Shown: positions 8,664 to 17,474 of the stretch, piece after piece | Position numbering within the stretch: position 1 is the stretch's first letter | Layout of the letters: every line of letters begins with the position of its first letter | Assembly: GCA_020025135.1 (NCBI GenBank) | Contig: JAHHSQ010000002.1 | Span: 39,938-103,937, forward strand | Direction of reading: 5' to 3' | DNA from: Pectinatus sp. | Lineage (GTDB): Bacteria > Bacillota > Negativicutes > Selenomonadales > Selenomonadaceae | Length of the DNA: 64,000 nucleotides | Notes under the pieces: model-generated | Seen by the model: only the letters and a program-made list of their open reading frames with translations | Database searches by the model: none | What the model was told of the DNA's origin: nothing | Position numbers and translations under genes: made by a program

Positions 8664-9890
8664 CTATTGAACGATAGATGGAAAAGTTGTACGCAAATAA
8701 TTGGCAACAGCTTCGCCAATTATCCTTTTTCCTATAGCATCAGGATGTAAACCATCCGTCGTATAATCGGCTCGCAATTGTCCGTCCTTGTCTGTAAACT
8801 TAGCAAAGATATCGATATAATAATGCTGTTGTTTAATCCAGTCATTAACTTTTCCCACTTCCAAAGGCCACTGCTGAGCCGGGGTAATACCGATGCTTCG
8901 TTCCATCTTCTGGGAATTTATTGGCAATACTGTGATAAAAATTGGCGTTATACCATTTTCCCAACACAGATACCGTATCTGTCGCAAGTTAGAAATAACC
9001 TGTTCTGCCTTCACACCTACACGTAAATCATTAATGCCTCCCATGATGATTAACAAACGCGGTTTATAAGTTAAAACATCGTGAGAAAAACGTCTCAGCA
9101 TGGCACTAGTCGTATCACCACTATAACCGATATTCAAAATAGGAACATCAGAGTAGCTTTCCCAATCATACAGACGAAAATCAGGGGGCGTACAAATTGC
9201 TCCGCCACCATGCGTAATGCTATCTCCCAAGGCAGCTACTTGAACACCAGTAGTCTTGACCCGAAAATGCTGAGGCTTAGACCACTCTCCCAGCATTTTT
9301 CCCTGCTCAGTTAGTGCTATCCCCTGCCAATAATACTCGCCAGCTTGTAAAAGTGGTTTTTCGTCATAATAATCATAGCCAGCTTTTTTATAATAAGAAC
9401 GCACGAGATGATATTTACTGAAAGAAGAAGGTCGATAGTACACCACAATCCGATACCCAGTGGCATTGTCCTTTGGCATCCAAGAATAAACTGGATAAAC
9501 TGGCATACAAGGCATCTTATCATATTCACCAGTCGCTAATAATCGCTCATCGGTCTTTTCTCTGCAACGCTTCCAAGGCGAAAACCCCGCTAAGGGATGA
9601 CCTGATAAATCCAATGGTCGCACCTGCCAATAAAGTGTTCCAAAATGCTTTTTTACAGTCAACTCGCAACCGACCGTAAAAATATCACGGCGCGTAAAAA
9701 AAACACCATGCGCGTCTTTAAGACGAACTTCATACGATACAGCGCTAGGTATAGGAGACCAATTTAGATAAATAACTTCTGGTGCCATAACTCTAGCTGA
9801 AAAGCTATGTCTAGGTAAAGCTTCTACGCCTTGACTCGATAATAAACACACTACAAACAACCAAAAAGCCACTGCTATCTTCTTGTTCAT
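8664..9890 (-). CDS. Exported SGNH/GDSL-family hydrolase with N-terminal beta-sandwich domains
   Basis: A 408-residue protein with a signal peptide (MNKKIAVAFWLFVVCLLSSQ, probable cut near residue 24). Two fibronectin-III-like stretches (about 30-110 and 125-210) precede the SGNH domain. Block I is ALGDSITHGG with Ser224, Gly258 lies in YSGDTT, block III is GGIND with Asn287, and block V is DGLHP with Asp379 and His382. The catalytic set is complete. Such enzymes cleave acyl esters; a cell-envelope or polysaccharide ester substrate is likely, but the substrate cannot be read from the sequence. The next gene, an MCP, lies 18 bases upstream and may be co-transcribed. Confidence 0.88.
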   Translation of the reverse strand: MNKKIAVAFWLFVVCLLSSQGVEALPRHSFSARVMAPEVIYLNWSPIPSAVSYEVRLKDAHGVFFTRRDIFTVGCELTVKKHFGTLYWQVRPLDLSGHPLAGFSPWKRCREKTDERLLATGEYDKMPCMPVYPVYSWMPKDNATGYRIVVYYRPSSFSKYHLVRSYYKKAGYDYYDEKPLLQAGEYYWQGIALTEQGKMLGEWSKPQHFRVKTTGVQVAALGDSITHGGGAICTPPDFRLYDWESYSDVPILNIGYSGDTTSAMLRRFSHDVLTYKPRLLIIMGGINDLRVGVKAEQVISNLRQIRYLCWENGITPIFITVLPINSQKMERSIGITPAQQWPLEVGKVNDWIKQQHYYIDIFAKFTDKDGQLRADYTTDGLHPDAIGKRIIGEAVANYLRTTFPSIVQ

Positions 9891-9908
9891 CTTATCCTAA
9901 ACTACCTC

Positions 9909-11699
9909 TTAAACCTTGAATACTGAGATATGTTCGGAAAATTGCGCAGCAATCTTTTCGAATTCGGCAATTTTATCGGTCATATCCTTAATCCGTTCAT
10001 TGTAAATCTGTACAGCCTGATTAATTTTATCTGCGGACAATGATTCCGATTTAGAAAGTGATACCATAGCTTCAATCTTGCCGTAAACAGAATTCATTCC
10101 AACCATTTCTTCTTTCAATTGTCCAATGATATTCACAATATTATTAGATACAGAGCGAATATTAGATAAGTACTTGCTATTATCATCGACTATTTGTACT
10201 AGATTAGCGTTTTCTTCTGACAAGACTTTGTATTCAACATCTACATATTTTACTACCTTCGAGATGGTTTCCGAAATTGTTTTTACATCTTCGGAAATAA
10301 TTTTAGATTGTTCCTGAGATTGTTCTGCCAACTTGCGCACTTCTTCAGCTACAACAGCAAATCCCTTGCCATGTTCCCCCGCTCCTGCGGCTTCTATAGC
10401 TGCATTAAGTGCTAATAAATTGGTTCTGCCGGCAATATCTGCTACCGTCTTCGTAATTACTGTAATACGCTGGGCTTGCTCAATCAAACCATCTATAGCT
10501 TGATTTACTTTGCTAAATTGTTGCATCGTAGTATTGATTTTATCGCTAGATTGGCGCACGTTATTAAAGCCATCTTCTATTTCACGCACCGCTGTCGTTA
10601 GGTGTTTATTGTTAGCAGCCTGATTATCAACAACACTCTTTAAAGTATCGATATTATTGCTTAAAATAGCCGCTGTATTAGAAACATTTTCTGTCGCTTC
10701 GTTACTATCTAGGGCACGCTTATTTACTGCAGCCGTAATATTGTCAGAAGTATGAAGCATATCAGATGCCAATTCTTTAAAACTCGAGCCATAGCGGAAC
10801 AATTCATCATTATTGCCTTTAATACCTGTGAAATTTGTGCGCATTTCCTGTTTATAACTTTCTATTTTTTCACTCATAGTATTAAAAATGTCGTACGATT
10901 TCACTTGTACTTTACCAGCATATTCATGGCGCACCAAAGAATCTAAGTCATCCAATACCGCATAAGCTGGTCTAAGAAAAACAAAACTGCCTATACCGCT
11001 AACTAAACCTACTAACGGCACAGACCACCAAGAAAATGCCGTACCGACCAAATCCAAGAGAGCATTTAAAATAGCATAAAAAATCATACTAAAAATAAAT
11101 ACTCGACCTGGCACACTGGGAATAAAGCGAAAAACCTTGCTAAAAAAGTAATTTTTTACATGTCTAATATTGTAAGAAAAACTAATAAGTATTTGTAGAG
11201 AATCACTGTCTTTTTGCAAAACTTTCGTTTCTATCTTTTCATGATAGTGTTCGGCTGCCCCCTCTAAAAGACCTCTCAAATAGGCAAACATATGGCGTTT
11301 AGAGCGGTATGTGAAGACCGATTCTGTATCAGAAATATCTCGCATATTGATAAAAGGCGGTTTAGCCCCCTTAATCATGCGCACTACTTCTACATGAATG
11401 TCATAGAGTGAAGATAAAAAATCATGTAAATTTTCCTTTTGAAAAAATCCAGGATAAAACTGAAAAAATGTCGCCACATTATCCTTACCGATAGCATACC
11501 AAATTTCATCAGCCGTTTTATGTAAACGCTGTACTAGTTCCTGTTCAAATTGCTTGATAACTGCATCATCAATATCTTCACTGGGCATAAATATATGCTT
11601 TCCGCCCAGTCCAATATCACTTAGAATTTTATTAATGAGCTCATCGCCCCATATCTTTTTACTGGTGCTGACCCAAGCGCCAACAATCGTTCCTTTCAT
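9909..11699 (-). CDS. H-NOX (heme) domain fused to a methyl-accepting chemotaxis protein
   Basis: Gas-sensing chemoreceptor of 596 residues. Residues 1-185 are an H-NOX domain (start MKGTIVGAWV) with the proximal heme ligand His102 and the YxSxR heme-propionate motif Tyr131-Ser133-Arg135. Trp9, Asn74 and Tyr140, the distal hydrogen-bonding trio of O2-binding H-NOX domains, are all present at the same numbering as in the Thermoanaerobacter protein. Two membrane segments follow (about 195-250), then a cytoplasmic signalling hairpin with TNLLALNAAIEAAGAGEHG. I start at 11699, not at the upstream in-frame ATG, because GGGAGG precedes 11699 and H-NOX proteins begin this way. O2 sensing is an inference from conserved residues. 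Confidence 0.95.
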   Translation of the reverse strand: MKGTIVGAWVSTSKKIWGDELINKILSDIGLGGKHIFMPSEDIDDAVIKQFEQELVQRLHKTADEIWYAIGKDNVATFFQFYPGFFQKENLHDFLSSLYDIHVEVVRMIKGAKPPFINMRDISDTESVFTYRSKRHMFAYLRGLLEGAAEHYHEKIETKVLQKDSDSLQILISFSYNIRHVKNYFFSKVFRFIPSVPGRVFIFSMIFYAILNALLDLVGTAFSWWSVPLVGLVSGIGSFVFLRPAYAVLDDLDSLVRHEYAGKVQVKSYDIFNTMSEKIESYKQEMRTNFTGIKGNNDELFRYGSSFKELASDMLHTSDNITAAVNKRALDSNEATENVSNTAAILSNNIDTLKSVVDNQAANNKHLTTAVREIEDGFNNVRQSSDKINTTMQQFSKVNQAIDGLIEQAQRITVITKTVADIAGRTNLLALNAAIEAAGAGEHGKGFAVVAEEVRKLAEQSQEQSKIISEDVKTISETISKVVKYVDVEYKVLSEENANLVQIVDDNSKYLSNIRSVSNNIVNIIGQLKEEMVGMNSVYGKIEAMVSLSKSESLSADKINQAVQIYNERIKDMTDKIAEFEKIAAQFSEHISVFKV

Positions 11700-11789
11700 A
11701 GCAACCACTTCCTCCCTTGATTTAGAAAACATCGTTTCTTAATCTTATATTTTAGCACATTATCAGTAATGAATATATTTCTAATACAA

Positions 11790-11823
11790 AAAAGCTAAAA
11801 TCCCCAAAGAGATTTTAGCTTTT
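11790..11823 (-). terminator. Intrinsic terminator after the hsp20 gene
   Basis: A 13-bp perfect stem, AAAAGCTAAAATC / GATTTTAGCTTTT, followed on the minus strand by a T run. It can work in either direction and separates hsp20 from the chemoreceptor gene. Confidence 0.85.
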
Positions 11824-11858
11824 CATTGCTTCATAGTTGTATAAACTAAAAATACAAA

Positions 11859-12311
11859 TCATCTAATGTCTATATGCGTTGCCGTATCCTGACCAGGAAG
11901 CTTCGGCAAAACTACACTTAAGACACCATTTTCAAAATCTGCCTTGATAGCTTCTTTATCAATTCCATCAATATAAAAGGAACGAGCAAATTCTCCGTAA
12001 CGGCGTTCGCGACGCAAGTAGCGCCCTTCCCCTAAAACTTCTTCTGCCTGATTAGTAGCCTGAATAGTCAAATATCCCTTGTCATAGCAAAGAGAAATAT
12101 CTTCCTTTTTCACGCCTGGCAACTCAGCATGCAACTCATAGCGGTCAGAAAAATCCTGTACATCTACTTTAAAAGAGACAAAGCCAGACATGGCTGTTTG
12201 CACAGGAGCAATAGCCGTATTAAATAACGGTTCTCCCAAGGCATCTTGCAAGTGTTTTAAAGCTTCATCCTTATTTAACATATCTCTAGAAAGTGAACCT
12301 AATCCGAACAT
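11859..12311 (-). CDS. Small heat-shock protein, Hsp20/alpha-crystallin family
   Basis: ATP-independent holdase chaperone, 150 residues from the ATG at 12311, which lies five bases after AAGGGTGG. An in-frame GTG at 12320 is an alternative start. The alpha-crystallin domain spans about residues 45-140. It includes the AELPGVKKEDI strand region and the family's closing motif FENGVLSVVLPK. A good sigma-A-type promoter lies upstream. No CIRCE element was found; a short inverted repeat lies between promoter and gene. Confidence 0.96.
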   Translation of the reverse strand: MFGLGSLSRDMLNKDEALKHLQDALGEPLFNTAIAPVQTAMSGFVSFKVDVQDFSDRYELHAELPGVKKEDISLCYDKGYLTIQATNQAEEVLGEGRYLRRERRYGEFARSFYIDGIDKEAIKADFENGVLSVVLPKLPGQDTATHIDIR

Positions 12312-12339
12312 AGAAACCACCCTTTCTAAATTAAAAACT

Positions 12340-12353
12340 ATTTGAGGTCAAAT
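12340..12353. repeat. Short perfect inverted repeat in the hsp20 leader
   Basis: ATTTGA-GG-TCAAAT, a 6-bp perfect dyad located about 30 bases before the hsp20 start codon. It contains one GGTCAAA heptad like half of a CtsR box, but the second tandem heptad is absent. It could be an operator; that is weakly supported. Confidence 0.3.
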
Positions 12354-12387
12354 CTTGTTGCACAATTAAAGTTCCCTTCTACTATTT

Positions 12388-12416
12388 ATTGTATAGCAGT
12401 TCTCTTTTTTTTGCAA
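12388..12416 (-). promoter_or_regulatory. Promoter of hsp20
   Basis: TTGCAA (12411-12416), a 17-base spacer and TACAAT (12388-12393) on the minus strand. This gives a leader of about 70 nt before the hsp20 ATG. Confidence 0.6.
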
Positions 12417-12575
12417 GATAGTTCTACTTTTAAAGGATAACAATTATCTATTGCGGTACATCTTTTCTATATGTTTGCCTTTTCTACACTTTAGTTATAA
12501 AATTAAAGATACTATAATGCACAAGCCATTTATCGTGCTAAATGACATAAAATACTCAACATCCAAGGAAAGGTG

Positions 12576-12641
12576 GTGTATTCGCTGTTTGCACTGCTGA
12601 CCATTTTTCTTGCAAATAGCAATTATTTATGCCTATTTTAG
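12576..12641 (+). CDS. Possible 21-codon leader peptide overlapping the galE start
   Basis: A GTG-initiated reading frame encoding a short hydrophobic peptide (starting MYSLFALLTIFLANS) with AAGGAAAGG just upstream. It ends 13 bases inside galE. galE itself has no recognisable ribosome site, so ribosomes terminating here could re-initiate at the galE ATG at 12629. The evidence is only the ribosome site, the overlap and the lack of a galE site. It may not be translated. Confidence 0.3.
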   Translation: MYSLFALLTIFLANSNYLCLF

Positions 12642-13618
12642 TATGTGGTGGAGCTGGCTATATCGGTTCTCATTTCGTCGAAGCTCTCCAAAAAACTGCT
12701 TTAAAACCCGTTGTCGTGGACAATCTGCGCACTGGTCACAGGGAGGCAGTTCCAGATGACGTTCCCTTCTACGAAACCGATATCAGAGATAAAAAAGCTC
12801 TGCAAACTATCTTTGCTAAACATAATATCTCGGCCGTTGTTCATTTCGCTGCCTGCTCCCTAGTAGGGGAAAGCATGGAAGAACCTCTCCTTTATTTTAA
12901 CAACAATGTGGGAGGCATGCAGTCTCTCTTAGAAGTTATGGCGGAAAATGACGTTGACAAAATAGTTTTTTCCTCTTCGGCATCCACTTATGGAGAACCA
13001 AAATCCGTTCCTATCCTAGAAACTGCCCCAACCAACCCAACTAACCCATATGGCGAAAGTAAATTATTTATGGAAAAAATGATGCATTGGATTGATACCG
13101 CTTTCCATATCCGCTATGTTTCTTTGCGCTACTTCAATGTAGCCGGTGCTTCTCCTACTGGTAATATTGGCGAAGACCATCGACCGGAAAGTCACTTAGT
13201 CCCCATCATTTTACAAGTTCCCCTAGGAAAACGCTCCCATCTCACTGTCTATGGCAATGATTACCCTACACCGGATGGGACTTGCATTCGCGATTATGTC
13301 CATGTCTGTGACTTAGCTAGTGCCCATATCGCCGCCCTCCACTATCTAGAAAAAGGTGGAAAAAGCGATATTTTCAACCTCGGCAGTGGCAATGGCTTTT
13401 CTGTCATGGAAATGATTACTGCCGCTAGGCGCGCGACTGGTCACGCCATTCCCATTGAAATTGGCACTAGACGTCCTGGTGACCCAGCCCGTCTAATCGC
13501 TTCCAGTGAAAAAGCGAAAAAAATTCTCGGCTGGCAACCACAGGCAACTAATATGGAGGACATTATTTCTTCCGCTTGGAAATGGCATTCCCAACATCCA
13601 AATGGTTTTGCTCGTTAA
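12629..13618 (+). CDS. galE: UDP-glucose 4-epimerase
   Basis: Interconverts UDP-glucose and UDP-galactose (short-chain dehydrogenase fold, bound NAD+), giving sugar donors for LPS or capsule. The 329-residue length is normal. The NAD motif GGAGYIGS lies at 7-14, the catalytic serine is in SSSASTYG (about 117), and Tyr141/Lys145 are in YGESK. The C-terminal family motif is RRPGDPARLIASSEKA. It is the only plus-strand gene in its neighbourhood. It has no clear Shine-Dalgarno sequence (a stop codon lies 12 bases upstream in frame), so the ATG is fixed by homology. Confidence 0.96.
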   Translation: MPILVCGGAGYIGSHFVEALQKTALKPVVVDNLRTGHREAVPDDVPFYETDIRDKKALQTIFAKHNISAVVHFAACSLVGESMEEPLLYFNNNVGGMQSLLEVMAENDVDKIVFSSSASTYGEPKSVPILETAPTNPTNPYGESKLFMEKMMHWIDTAFHIRYVSLRYFNVAGASPTGNIGEDHRPESHLVPIILQVPLGKRSHLTVYGNDYPTPDGTCIRDYVHVCDLASAHIAALHYLEKGGKSDIFNLGSGNGFSVMEMITAARRATGHAIPIEIGTRRPGDPARLIASSEKAKKILGWQPQATNMEDIISSAWKWHSQHPNGFAR

Positions 13619-13645
13619 AGTGACATCCTGATTTTAGAAAAAACA

Positions 13646-13681
13646 AAAAGCGTAAGATAGTTTTACCTATCTTACGCTTTT
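13646..13681. terminator. Bidirectional terminator between galE and tcdA
   Basis: A 15-bp stem, AAAAGCGTAAGATAG / CTATCTTACGCTTTT, with A and T runs on its flanks. It closes galE on the plus strand and overlaps the 3' end of tcdA on the minus strand. Confidence 0.88.
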
Positions 13682-14370
13682 ATTATCTGCTTGACCACGG
13701 CACTGGCGAGAATAAGTCCCGCAACTGAAGGAACAAAAGCCACACTGCCCAAAATACCTCTCACATTTTTTGCCTGTGATAAAGGTGGTTCTTCAGAAAA
13801 TACTACATTATGTTTACTTATGCCATAAGCACGTAAGGTTTTTCGCAATTTACGTGCCAATGGACAAGTATGTGTTTTCGCTATATCTGTCAACTGCAGG
13901 CGAGAGGGGTCTACTCGATTAGCCATCCCCATGCTACTCCAAATTTGTTTATTGCGCCGATGAGCTTCCACGATAAGAGCCACCTTATCGGGAAAACTAT
14001 CAATAGCATCGACAATATAATCTACTTCATTCCAAGGGAAATTGCCAGATGTTTCTGCCGTATACCGAGTATTAAGAGAAATGATTTTTAAATCAGGATT
14101 AATATCAAGCGCCCTTGCCCTTACTATATCTGCCTTATTTTTACCGATGGTACTAATTGTGGCAATCAATTGTCGATTTATATTGCTTATATCCACAACA
14201 TCATTATCCATGAGCACTATTTGACCAACACCACTGCGCACTAAAGCTTCTGCCGCGAAAGAACCGACGCCACCTAAGCCAACGACAGCTACTTTGCTTG
14301 CTACCAACTTACTCATCGCTTCTTTTCCCAGCAAAATTTGAGTGCGTTGAAAAATTTCTTCTCTCATCAT
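13672..14370 (-). CDS. tcdA: tRNA threonylcarbamoyladenosine dehydratase (TcdA/CsdL family)
   Basis: E1-like ATP-dependent enzyme that cyclises t6A37 in tRNA. The 232 residues carry the ThiF/MoeB fold with nucleotide loop GLGGVGS at 31-37. NINRQLIATISTIGKNKAD is the family's adenylation segment, and VDAIDSFPDKVALI follows. Its ATG overlaps the stop of the upstream ftsZ-like gene, so the two are translationally coupled. Related MoeB/ThiF adenylyltransferases are a less likely alternative, given the short length and the IDS-x-K motif. Confidence 0.9.
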   Translation of the reverse strand: MMREEIFQRTQILLGKEAMSKLVASKVAVVGLGGVGSFAAEALVRSGVGQIVLMDNDVVDISNINRQLIATISTIGKNKADIVRARALDINPDLKIISLNTRYTAETSGNFPWNEVDYIVDAIDSFPDKVALIVEAHRRNKQIWSSMGMANRVDPSRLQLTDIAKTHTCPLARKLRKTLRAYGISKHNVVFSEEPPLSQAKNVRGILGSVAFVPSVAGLILASAVVKQIIKA

Positions 14371-15476
14371 TGTCTTTTTACCATAAAAGAAGGAATAGAA
14401 GGCATCGGCCGTTCGGAGGAAGTAACTTTTTTCTCCGCCTCACTATTTTTAATCAAAAATTGCTTTGGCGCGATACGTTTATCATTTCCATGATGAACAA
14501 TCTCGGAAAAATCAGTGGCAATTAAAGTAACACGGACAGTATCCTGCATAGTTTCATCTAAAACCGTACCAAAAATTATATTTGCATCTGGGTTCATATT
14601 GTCTGGATTAGTATTTTCCAGCAAGAAATCGGTAGCTTCAGTAATGTCAAAAAGTGACAAATCCTTATTCGAGGTTATATTTAAAATAATGCCCTGTGCT
14701 CCCAAAATTGGGCGGTCTAAAAGCGGACTGTTAATCGCTTTCTCTACTGCCTGCAAAAGATTATCAGCTTCACCAATTCCAAATAAAGCATCAGAATTTT
14801 TACTCTGTCTCAAAATAGAACGCACATCAGCGAAATCGACATTGACGACGCCAACAGTTAATATTAGCTCATAGATACAGTTTATTGCCTGTTGCACTAC
14901 ATTATCTACCATCTGAAAAGCATTTAACATCGTTATCTTCCCCAAGCCTAAATCTTCCTTGAGCAAGTTATCGTTATAAATAATCAAGACTGCATCTACA
15001 TTTTCTCGCAAGGCATCTATTCCCTGCTGAGCTGTTTTACGCTTACGAGAACCTTCAAAACTGAAAGGCATTGTTACTACACATACCGTCAAGATGCCCA
15101 TCTCTTTAGCAATTTCAGCTACTACTGCGATTGCTCCAGTGCCAAAACCGCCTCCCATACCAGCCGTAATAAAGAGCAAATCTGTCCCTTGTAAGTTTTT
15201 CTTAAGCAACTCGCGTTTGTCTTGTACAGCTTTCTTGCCTAAATCGACATGTCCACCACATCCCAAACCGCGTGTAAAATCATCTCCTAATGGAATGATA
15301 TTTACCAAATTATGGTCTAAAGTCCGCAACTGATGCAAGTCACTATTGAGTGCGATTAGCTCAATACAATCTCTTTTTTTCACTGTTAAATGTTTTAATA
15401 CATTATTACCAGCTCCGCCGATACCAATGATTTTAATATTGACTACAGCATTCTGAATTTTATTTTCTTCTGTCAT
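14367..15476 (-). CDS. Divergent FtsZ paralogue (tubulin-like GTPase)
   Basis: A 369-residue FtsZ-family protein. It has the nucleotide-binding start IIGIGGAGNN, a G-box region with AGMGGGFGTGA (108-114), the T7 catalytic loop Asn212-Val-Asp214-Phe-Ala-Asp217, and a C-terminal tail ending in IPSFMVKRQ, like the FtsA/ZipA-binding peptide. The signature GGGTGTG is altered by Thr-to-Phe at 111, and many usually invariant N-terminal positions differ. It is not in a division (dcw) cluster but coupled to tcdA. A second, specialised FtsZ is likely, with the canonical gene elsewhere; the role is unknown. Confidence 0.88.
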   Translation of the reverse strand: MTEENKIQNAVVNIKIIGIGGAGNNVLKHLTVKKRDCIELIALNSDLHQLRTLDHNLVNIIPLGDDFTRGLGCGGHVDLGKKAVQDKRELLKKNLQGTDLLFITAGMGGGFGTGAIAVVAEIAKEMGILTVCVVTMPFSFEGSRKRKTAQQGIDALRENVDAVLIIYNDNLLKEDLGLGKITMLNAFQMVDNVVQQAINCIYELILTVGVVNVDFADVRSILRQSKNSDALFGIGEADNLLQAVEKAINSPLLDRPILGAQGIILNITSNKDLSLFDITEATDFLLENTNPDNMNPDANIIFGTVLDETMQDTVRVTLIATDFSEIVHHGNDKRIAPKQFLIKNSEAEKKVTSSERPMPSIPSFMVKRQ

Positions 15477-15502
15477 GCTCTAAACACCAACCTATGTCAC
15501 CT

Positions 15503-16702
15503 TTATTGTGACGTTCTCCCATATATTTTAAATAATGTATATCCAGCTATCCCCGATAAACAAGAAGCTACAATGATGCCTAATTTTGCCTCTGTCAAAT
15601 ACTCTGGTATTTCCGAAAAAGCGAGGGAAGCAATAAAAAGAGACATTGTAAATCCTATTCCACCTAAACAACCAGCACTAAAAAACTGTTTTTTATTTGT
15701 ACCCTCTGGTATTTTAATCAATTTGGAGCGAAACAACAAGTAGGCTGTTCCAAAAATTCCCAGTGGTTTGCCGATGAAAAGACCAGCAATAACGCCTAGG
15801 GCAACTGGTGTAAAAATAAGATGGAAATCCGAACTACTCAATGGTATTCCGGCATTAGCAAGGGCAAATACTGGCATAATAAACCAAGCCGACCACGGCG
15901 TAATCCGGTGTTCTAGACGGTGTAAAAGCGATTTTTTGACGCTCTGACTCTTATCTGCTGGAATCAACAATCCCATCACTACACCAGCGATTGTTGGATG
16001 AATACCCGCCTTGAAAAAAATACACCAAGCCGCAATTCCTAGCAATAGATACATCCAGAAATTGGTAACATTCTTTCGGTTCAAAATAAATACCCCGCAG
16101 AACACTAACGCGCCCCAAACTAGATACAAAATAGAAATATCAGAGCTATAAAAAAGGGCAATAACAATAATGCCTCCTAGGTCATCGACAATTGCCAATG
16201 CCGTCAAAAATATCGCTATGCTACGCGGAGCATTACTAGCAGCTAATGCCAATATCCCCAAAGAAAACGCTATATCAGTAGCCATTGGTACTCCCCACCC
16301 CACAATGGTCGGTTGTCCCCAATTGATGATGGAAAATATAATTGCCGGAACAATCATTCCACCTATAGCTCCCAAAATTGGCAAAATCGTCGCTGAAATA
16401 GATTTCAATTCGCCAAATAAAAATTCACGCTTTATTTCTAACCCAACTACAAAAAAGAATATGGCCATCAAACCATCATTAATCCAATGCAAGATTGACA
16501 AATCAATAAATGCCAAACGTATATGATGATGGAGAATATTCTGATACTGACCGCTCACAGCACTGTTAGCTAAAATTAAAGCTACAATCGTACAGGCAAG
16601 GAGCACTATCCCACCAGAGGCTTCGTTCTTAAAAAATTGAGCAAATGGTTGTAATAAATTTTTTGTTTTAGTCCGCAAATATTTTCTTCTGTTTTCTTTC
16701 AT
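15503..16702 (-). CDS. nhaA: Na+/H+ antiporter NhaA
   Basis: Inner-membrane electrogenic antiporter that exports Na+ in exchange for protons. It has 399 residues and about 11-12 membrane helices. The helix IV segment ATDIAFSLGILAL contains the unwound-region Asp, and ALAIVDDLGGIIVIALFY contains the paired catalytic aspartates. The lysine-containing helix X region is also recognisable. It lies 26 bases upstream of the ftsZ-like gene and may be in the same transcript. Confidence 0.97.
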   Translation of the reverse strand: MKENRRKYLRTKTKNLLQPFAQFFKNEASGGIVLLACTIVALILANSAVSGQYQNILHHHIRLAFIDLSILHWINDGLMAIFFFVVGLEIKREFLFGELKSISATILPILGAIGGMIVPAIIFSIINWGQPTIVGWGVPMATDIAFSLGILALAASNAPRSIAIFLTALAIVDDLGGIIVIALFYSSDISILYLVWGALVFCGVFILNRKNVTNFWMYLLLGIAAWCIFFKAGIHPTIAGVVMGLLIPADKSQSVKKSLLHRLEHRITPWSAWFIMPVFALANAGIPLSSSDFHLIFTPVALGVIAGLFIGKPLGIFGTAYLLFRSKLIKIPEGTNKKQFFSAGCLGGIGFTMSLFIASLAFSEIPEYLTEAKLGIIVASCLSGIAGYTLFKIYGRTSQ

Positions 16703-16817
16703 TGATCACCGTTGTTTGTCGCAAATATGAACAACAATTCCTTTCTGATTTTTTACTTTTTAAATGATACAATTGCTATACATAATCACAAAATCGATTA
16801 TATCTTAGCAATATATA

Positions 16818-16954
16818 TTGACATACTCCCCAAGGCTAAAGCTGAGGGATTCTGGGATATTAGCGAACCTTGCCTACTGAAATAGCAGGTCTTACGAGTT
16901 CTCTCCACAATGGACAATGCCCTGCCCATTTTTATGATTAGATTTGTATGTAAG
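16818..16954 (-). mobile_element. IS605-type right end / omega-RNA-like segment (copy 2), downstream of tnpA
   Basis: This 137-base segment is nearly identical to 3588-3725. On the minus strand it ends in GGGGAGTATGTCAA. The terminal hairpin is weaker than in copy 1 because one arm has changed (AGGC...GCTG). It lies about 110 bases downstream of tnpA in the same orientation, the position expected of the element's right end. A tnpB gene, which normally precedes such an end, is missing. Confidence 0.65.
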
Positions 16955-17063
16955 AAAATAATTACAATATACCAACATTTATATGCTATTCTATTTTAAC
17001 AGTATTTGACTATTTGAACAATAATATTTTATTTTTATCATATTTATAACAGGATAAATATTT

Positions 17064-17474
17064 TCAAATTATTTTCTCCGTCACTCCCTGACTTTCTATA
17101 TAATCTGAAACCACTGCGTTTGGAATTTCTCCCGCAGTCAAAAGGCAAAAACTCTTTGACCAAAACATTTCACGCCAAAGCTCTTTTTTTATCTGCGGAA
17201 ATTCTTTTTTTATCCGACGCGAGCTAGCCGACTTATACGCATTAATGAACTTAGTCAACTCTGTCCGTGGATGTGTTTTAAAAACAATATGTAAATGGTC
17301 TTCCGCATATGTCCACTGTACCAAAGTGATATGATAGGTTGCACCAATACGTACAAACATCTTTCTAGCAAAATCAGATATAGTATCGTCGAATATCTTT
17401 CTTCTGTATTTAATAACCAAAATTAAGTGATAGTGCAAATGAAAAACGGAATGAAGATTATTGTCTAAAAACAT
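17064..17474 (-). CDS. tnpA: IS200/IS605-family Y1 transposase TnpA
   Basis: Single-strand (HUH/Y1) transposase, 136 residues and full length. It shows the fold start HLHYHLILVIKYRRKIF, the HUH pair in EDHLHIVF, the GxYKS-like segment NAYKSASSR, and the nucleophilic Tyr in SDYIESQG. The ribosome site AAAAGGTG precedes the ATG. It appears intact, so mobilisation of matching ends such as 3588-3725 in trans is possible. The left end of the element was not delimited. Confidence 0.93.
   Translation of the reverse strand: MFLDNNLHSVFHLHYHLILVIKYRRKIFDDTISDFARKMFVRIGATYHITLVQWTYAEDHLHIVFKTHPRTELTKFINAYKSASSRRIKKEFPQIKKELWREMFWSKSFCLLTAGEIPNAVVSDYIESQGVTEKII

Noticed and set aside
12340..12353. A CtsR operator before hsp20
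   Set aside because: Only one GGTCAAA heptad is present; the required tandem copy is missing. Kept only as a generic dyad.
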